Source: Draconibacterium sp.
GTDB lineage: Bacteria > Bacteroidota > Bacteroidia > Bacteroidales > Prolixibacteraceae
Length of the DNA stretch: 7,868 nucleotides
Assembly (NCBI GenBank): GCA_027011835.1
Contig: JALUZN010000294.1
Span: forward strand, 1 to 7,868
Direction of reading: 5' to 3'
The translations under genes and the position numbers were made by a program. Each line of letters opens with the position of its first letter. Position 1 is the stretch's first letter. Shown piece after piece: positions 5,625 to 7,868 of this stretch. The notes below the pieces were generated by a model that saw only the letters and a program-made list of their open reading frames with translations, was not told the origin of the DNA and ran no database searches.

Positions 5625-5700
5625 CATTCCCACGAAAGTGAGACCATCTACACAAGAATAGTTTGGAAATTGGAGATTCCGTGTGCACGGGAATGAGAAT
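5625..5700. repeat. Paired-palindrome element D
   Basis: The left palindrome (5626-5645) carries the same GTGAGACC decay as element A. The right palindrome (5676-5694) lacks one C, reading ATTCC-GTGTGCAC-GGGAAT. The first 56 bases (5625-5680) match element A exactly. It ends 14 bases before the prfA start codon, so it lies in the immediate translation leader of prfA. Confidence 0.85.
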
Positions 5701-5714
5701 GAAATAAAAATAAT

Positions 5715-6800
5715 ATGGCACAATACGCATTGTTAGAAAAATACGAATCGATAAAACACCGCTTCGAAGAGGTGGAGCAGCAGATTACCGACCCCGAAAT
5801 AATTTCGGATATGAAACGGTATGTCAAACTCAATCAAGAGTATAAAAATCTTGAGAAGCTGGTCAATGTTTTCAGGGAGTACAAAAACCTTGTTGACAAT
5901 ATTGAAACCGGGAAAGAGATGCTGGCCGATGAAAGTGATGAGGAGTTGCGCGAAATGGCACGCGAAGAGATTGAAGAGTCGGAAAAAATGATTCCGGAGA
6001 AAGAGCAGGAAATAAAACTGTTGCTCGTACCTGCCGACCCTGAAGATGCTAAAAATGCCATTCTCGAAATACGTGCCGGAACCGGTGGCGACGAGGCAAG
6101 TATTTTTGCCGGCGACCTATTCAGGATGTACACCAAGTTCTGCGAGAAAAAAGGTTGGCGTATGGAAGTAACCAATGCCAACGAAGGAACATCGGGCGGC
6201 TACAAAGAGATTGTTGCCAATATTAAAGGCGAAAATGTTTATGGGGTAATGAAATACGAATCGGGTGTGCACCGTGTTCAGCGCGTGCCACAAACCGAAA
6301 CGCAAGGGCGTGTTCACACTTCGGCAGCAACAGTTGCCGTTTTGCCCGAAGCCGAAGAGTTCGACATCGACTTAAAAGAGAGTGACATCAGAAAAGACAC
6401 CTACTGCTCATCGGGACCGGGCGGACAATCGGTGAATACAACTTACTCGGCAATCCGGTTAACACACGAGCCAACCGGTATTGTCGTTACCTGTCAGGAC
6501 CAAAAGTCGCAACTAAAAAACCTGGCAAAAGCAATGATTGAATTGCGGTCGAGAATTTATGCGCTTGAGCATCAAAAATACCTCGATGCGATTTCTTCGA
6601 AACGAAAAACGATGGTTTCAACCGGCGACCGCTCGGCAAAAATACGCACCTATAACTGGCCACAGGGGCGTGTTACCGACCACCGCATTAATTTAACGCT
6701 CTACAATTTGCAAGCAATTATTAATGGCGACATCGACGAGATAATTGAAAAACTTATGATTGAAGAAAATGCCGAACGACTAAAAGAGGCTGAAATTTAG
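5715..6800 (+). CDS. prfA: Peptide chain release factor 1
   Basis: This 361-residue protein recognises UAA and UAG stop codons in the ribosomal A site and triggers peptide release. The hydrolysis motif GPGGQ is at 234-238 (GGQ 236-238). The codon-reading tripeptide PxT of RF1 is present as P192-Q193-T194 within HRVQRVPQTETQGRVHTSA. RF2 would have SPF here, so this is RF1. The conserved stretch GDRSAKIRTYNWPQGRVTDHR is at 304-324, and the helical N-terminal domain (1-105) is full length. Length matches bacterial RF1 (about 355-360). The ATG at 5715 is preceded by an A-rich leader with no Shine-Dalgarno sequence, 14 bases after repeat element D. It is the middle gene of the purM-prfA-pyrF block. 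I see no good promoter of its own, so it probably relies on read-through across the repeat array, unless the array supplies one. Confidence 0.97.
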   Translation: MAQYALLEKYESIKHRFEEVEQQITDPEIISDMKRYVKLNQEYKNLEKLVNVFREYKNLVDNIETGKEMLADESDEELREMAREEIEESEKMIPEKEQEIKLLLVPADPEDAKNAILEIRAGTGGDEASIFAGDLFRMYTKFCEKKGWRMEVTNANEGTSGGYKEIVANIKGENVYGVMKYESGVHRVQRVPQTETQGRVHTSAATVAVLPEAEEFDIDLKESDIRKDTYCSSGPGGQSVNTTYSAIRLTHEPTGIVVTCQDQKSQLKNLAKAMIELRSRIYALEHQKYLDAISSKRKTMVSTGDRSAKIRTYNWPQGRVTDHRINLTLYNLQAIINGDIDEIIEKLMIEENAERLKEAEI

Positions 6801-6802
6801 AG

Positions 6803-6933
6803 AAACCCCAACTCCAGCCCTTCCCCGGATGGGAAGGTAGTAAGAACAATCAATTGAAATTGCACAAAATAACTTGGAAATAAATAAATTATCAAATACA
6901 AAATCCTCCCCCTGGGGGAGTTAGAGGGAGCTT
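6803..6933. repeat. GC-rich inverted repeat pair between prfA and pyrF
   Basis: The left arm (6803-6837) holds the hairpin CCTTCCC-cggat-GGGAAGG (6819-6837). The right arm (6905-6933) holds the palindrome CTCCCCC-t-GGGGGAG (6906-6920). Read in reverse complement, the right arm follows the same plan as the left: a CCC-rich start, AACTCC (6810-6815 versus GGAGTT at 6917-6922), then C-run and G-run. The two arms therefore look like diverged inverted copies around an A/T-rich core of about 65 bases. Similar C-run/G-run repeats are widespread between Bacteroidota genes, from memory. It is unrelated in sequence to the ATTCCC array. Confidence 0.6.
6924..6930 (+). promoter_or_regulatory. Shine-Dalgarno-like site of pyrF within the repeat arm
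   Basis: GAGGGAG ends six bases before the pyrF ATG at 6937, a normal spacing for a ribosome binding site. It lies inside the conserved right arm of the GC-rich repeat. The neighbouring genes lack such a site, so the repeat may have supplied it. Confidence 0.4.
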
Positions 6934-6936
6934 AAC

Positions 6937-7770
6937 ATGAACAAACAACAACTTTTCGAACAGATACAAAAAAAGCGCAGTTTCCTTTGCGTTGGATTGG
7001 ATACCGACAGTAAAAAAATACCGGAACACCTTTTGGAAACGCACGATCCTATTTTTTCCTTCAACAAAGAAATTATTGATGCCACTGCTGAGTTTACAGT
7101 TGCCTACAAACCTAATTTAGCTTTTTACGAAAGTCTGGGTTCGCAAGGATGGGAGAGCCTCGAAAAAACGGTGATGTATATCCGTTCGCGGCACCCCGAA
7201 GTATTTATTATTGCCGATGCAAAACGGGGAGATATTGGAAATACATCGAATTTATATGCCCGTGCTTTTTTCGAACGTCTCGATTTTGATGCCGTTACCG
7301 TTGCGCCGTACATGGGCGAAGACTCGGTAAAACCATTTATGACTTACAATGAAAAGTGGGTTATTTTGTTGGCACTTACTTCAAACAAAGGAGCATTCGA
7401 CTTTCAGTTTCTGGAAGAGAAAAACAGCGGAGACACACTCTTCGAATCGGTACTGAAAATTTCTCAAACGTGGGGGTCGACCGAGAACATGATGTACGTT
7501 GTAGGTGCAACAAAAGCAGAAAAGTTAAAAGAGATTCGTGAGATTATTCCCGAACATTTCCTGCTTGTTCCCGGTGTTGGCGCGCAAGGTGGAAGTTTAC
7601 AGGAAGTTGCAAAAAACGGGATGAACAGCAAATGCGGATTGCTTGTTAACTCGTCGCGAGGAATTATTTACGCATCGAACGATGTTGATTTTGCGGAAAA
7701 GGCGCAGGAGGCAGCAAAAACTATTCAATTGGAAATGGAGGAGCTTTTAAAAGAGGCAAATCTAATTTAG
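6937..7770 (+). CDS. pyrF: Orotidine 5'-phosphate decarboxylase, type 2
   Basis: This 277-residue enzyme converts OMP to UMP, the last step of de novo pyrimidine synthesis. Type 2 features are clear: FLCVGLDTDSKKIP (16-29) with the substrate-binding Asp, the catalytic ADAKRGDIGNT segment (93-103; D94, K96, D99), APYMGEDS (123-130), VPGVGAQGG phosphate loop (211-219), and VNSSRGIIYAS (237-247) with the phosphate-binding Arg241. Length and motif forms fit the longer type 2 family (about 270 residues) rather than the E. coli type of about 245. The protein is cytoplasmic and expected to be a homodimer. The ATG at 6937 gives the family N-terminus and has a plausible ribosome binding site in the preceding repeat. 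The gene follows prfA by 136 bases in the same direction. Confidence 0.96.
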   Translation: MNKQQLFEQIQKKRSFLCVGLDTDSKKIPEHLLETHDPIFSFNKEIIDATAEFTVAYKPNLAFYESLGSQGWESLEKTVMYIRSRHPEVFIIADAKRGDIGNTSNLYARAFFERLDFDAVTVAPYMGEDSVKPFMTYNEKWVILLALTSNKGAFDFQFLEEKNSGDTLFESVLKISQTWGSTENMMYVVGATKAEKLKEIREIIPEHFLLVPGVGAQGGSLQEVAKNGMNSKCGLLVNSSRGIIYASNDVDFAEKAQEAAKTIQLEMEELLKEANLI

Positions 7771-7868
7771 GGCTCACCTTGAATTTATGGTGGATTAAAT
7801 TTTTCATGCATAAATTTTTGCTACCCTAAACAAGAAAAATTTAACATCAGACACACCTCTTAGAGTAG
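7771..7868. other. Region after pyrF with an AT-rich inverted repeat
   Basis: No gene is recognised in these 98 bases. TTAAATTTTTC (7795-7805) and GAAAAATTTAA (7834-7844) form a perfect 11-bp inverted repeat with a 28-base loop. A near copy, TAAATTTTTG (7811-7820), lies in the loop next to ATGCAT. There is no clear terminator T-run. It may be a 3'-end structure or part of another repeat cut off by the window edge. Confidence 0.4.

Larger units (their letters stand above)
4989..5700. repeat. Array of four paired palindromes filling the purM-prfA gap
   Basis: Eight copies of a 19-20 bp palindrome of pattern ATTCCC-N8-GGGAAT (some decayed) lie at 4990-5009, 5040-5059, 5100-5119, 5148-5167, 5221-5240, 5553-5572, 5626-5645 and 5676-5694. 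They alternate between a left type (preceded by C, core ACGAAAGT or ACAAAAGT) and a right type (preceded by G, followed by GA). The right type is the left type inverted. They form four pairs, A to D; A, B and D are short and non-coding, and C carries a GIY-YIG gene. The linkers between pairs are A/G-rich, 31-53 bases long, and share short matches such as TACAATAA (5085-5092 and 5189-5196). Confidence 0.9.

Noticed and set aside
4989..5700. CRISPR array
   Set aside because: Units are paired palindromes in alternating orientation with unequal spacing (28 to 312 bases) and no regular repeat-spacer pattern or cas genes.
5428..5730. Minus-strand open frames of 93 and 100 codons opposite the GIY-YIG 3' end and element D
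   Set aside because: They translate the same repeat sequence as the frame above (FPNYSCVDGLTFVGM-like text) and lie antisense to a clear gene and repeats.
5834..6317. Minus-strand frames opposite prfA
   Set aside because: They are Ser-rich antisense shadows of the release factor coding sequence with no motif of their own.
5715..6800. Programmed frameshift or unusual specificity in the release factor
   Set aside because: The frame is continuous and frameshift autoregulation belongs to RF2. The PQT tripeptide fits the RF1 PxT pattern, whose middle residue varies.

Overview
The window looks like chromosomal DNA from a Bacteroidota member, probably Bacteroidales/Marinilabiliales-like. Four things point there: promoter-like TAnnTTTG boxes with little Shine-Dalgarno sequence, secreted proteins whose predicted mature ends begin with Gln, close matches to Bacteroidota forms of each housekeeping enzyme, and the order purM-type gene, prfA, pyrF, which I recall from Bacteroidales genomes. 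The assignment rests on pattern recognition; no search was run.

Layout. Positions 101-1166 hold two tightly linked genes for small secreted beta-rich proteins of unknown role. Their last stop overlaps the stop of a convergent HD-domain phosphohydrolase gene (1163-1819, minus strand). A 229-bp divergent promoter region follows. It has a good Bacteroidota-type promoter for the HD gene and weaker candidates for the next gene, a long-chain acyl-CoA ligase (2049-3713). That gene ends in a strong intrinsic terminator. Next come a PurM-type AIR synthase (3816-4985), peptide chain release factor 1 (5715-6800) and a type 2 OMP decarboxylase, PyrF (6937-7770). These join purine synthesis, translation termination and pyrimidine synthesis in one co-directional block.

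The unusual part is the 729-bp gap between purM and prfA. It is almost entirely an array of four paired palindromes. Each pair has a left palindrome of the form tc-ATTCCC-N8-GGGAAT-c and a right palindrome that is its inverted counterpart, g-ATTCCC-N8-GGGAAT-ga. In three pairs the interior is only 28-30 bp and non-coding. In the fourth the interior is 312 bp and holds an intact 95-residue GIY-YIG nuclease gene and little else. This is the layout expected of an autonomous element with its short non-autonomous derivatives, as in REPIN/RAYT systems but with a GIY-YIG nuclease in place of the RAYT transposase. The two outermost copies share 56 identical bases, so recombination between them could remove the nuclease gene. 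The functional link is inference; the architecture is visible directly.

A second, unrelated GC-rich inverted repeat pair lies between prfA and pyrF, and its right arm may supply the ribosome binding site of pyrF. The last 98 bases contain an 11-bp AT-rich inverted repeat and no recognisable gene.
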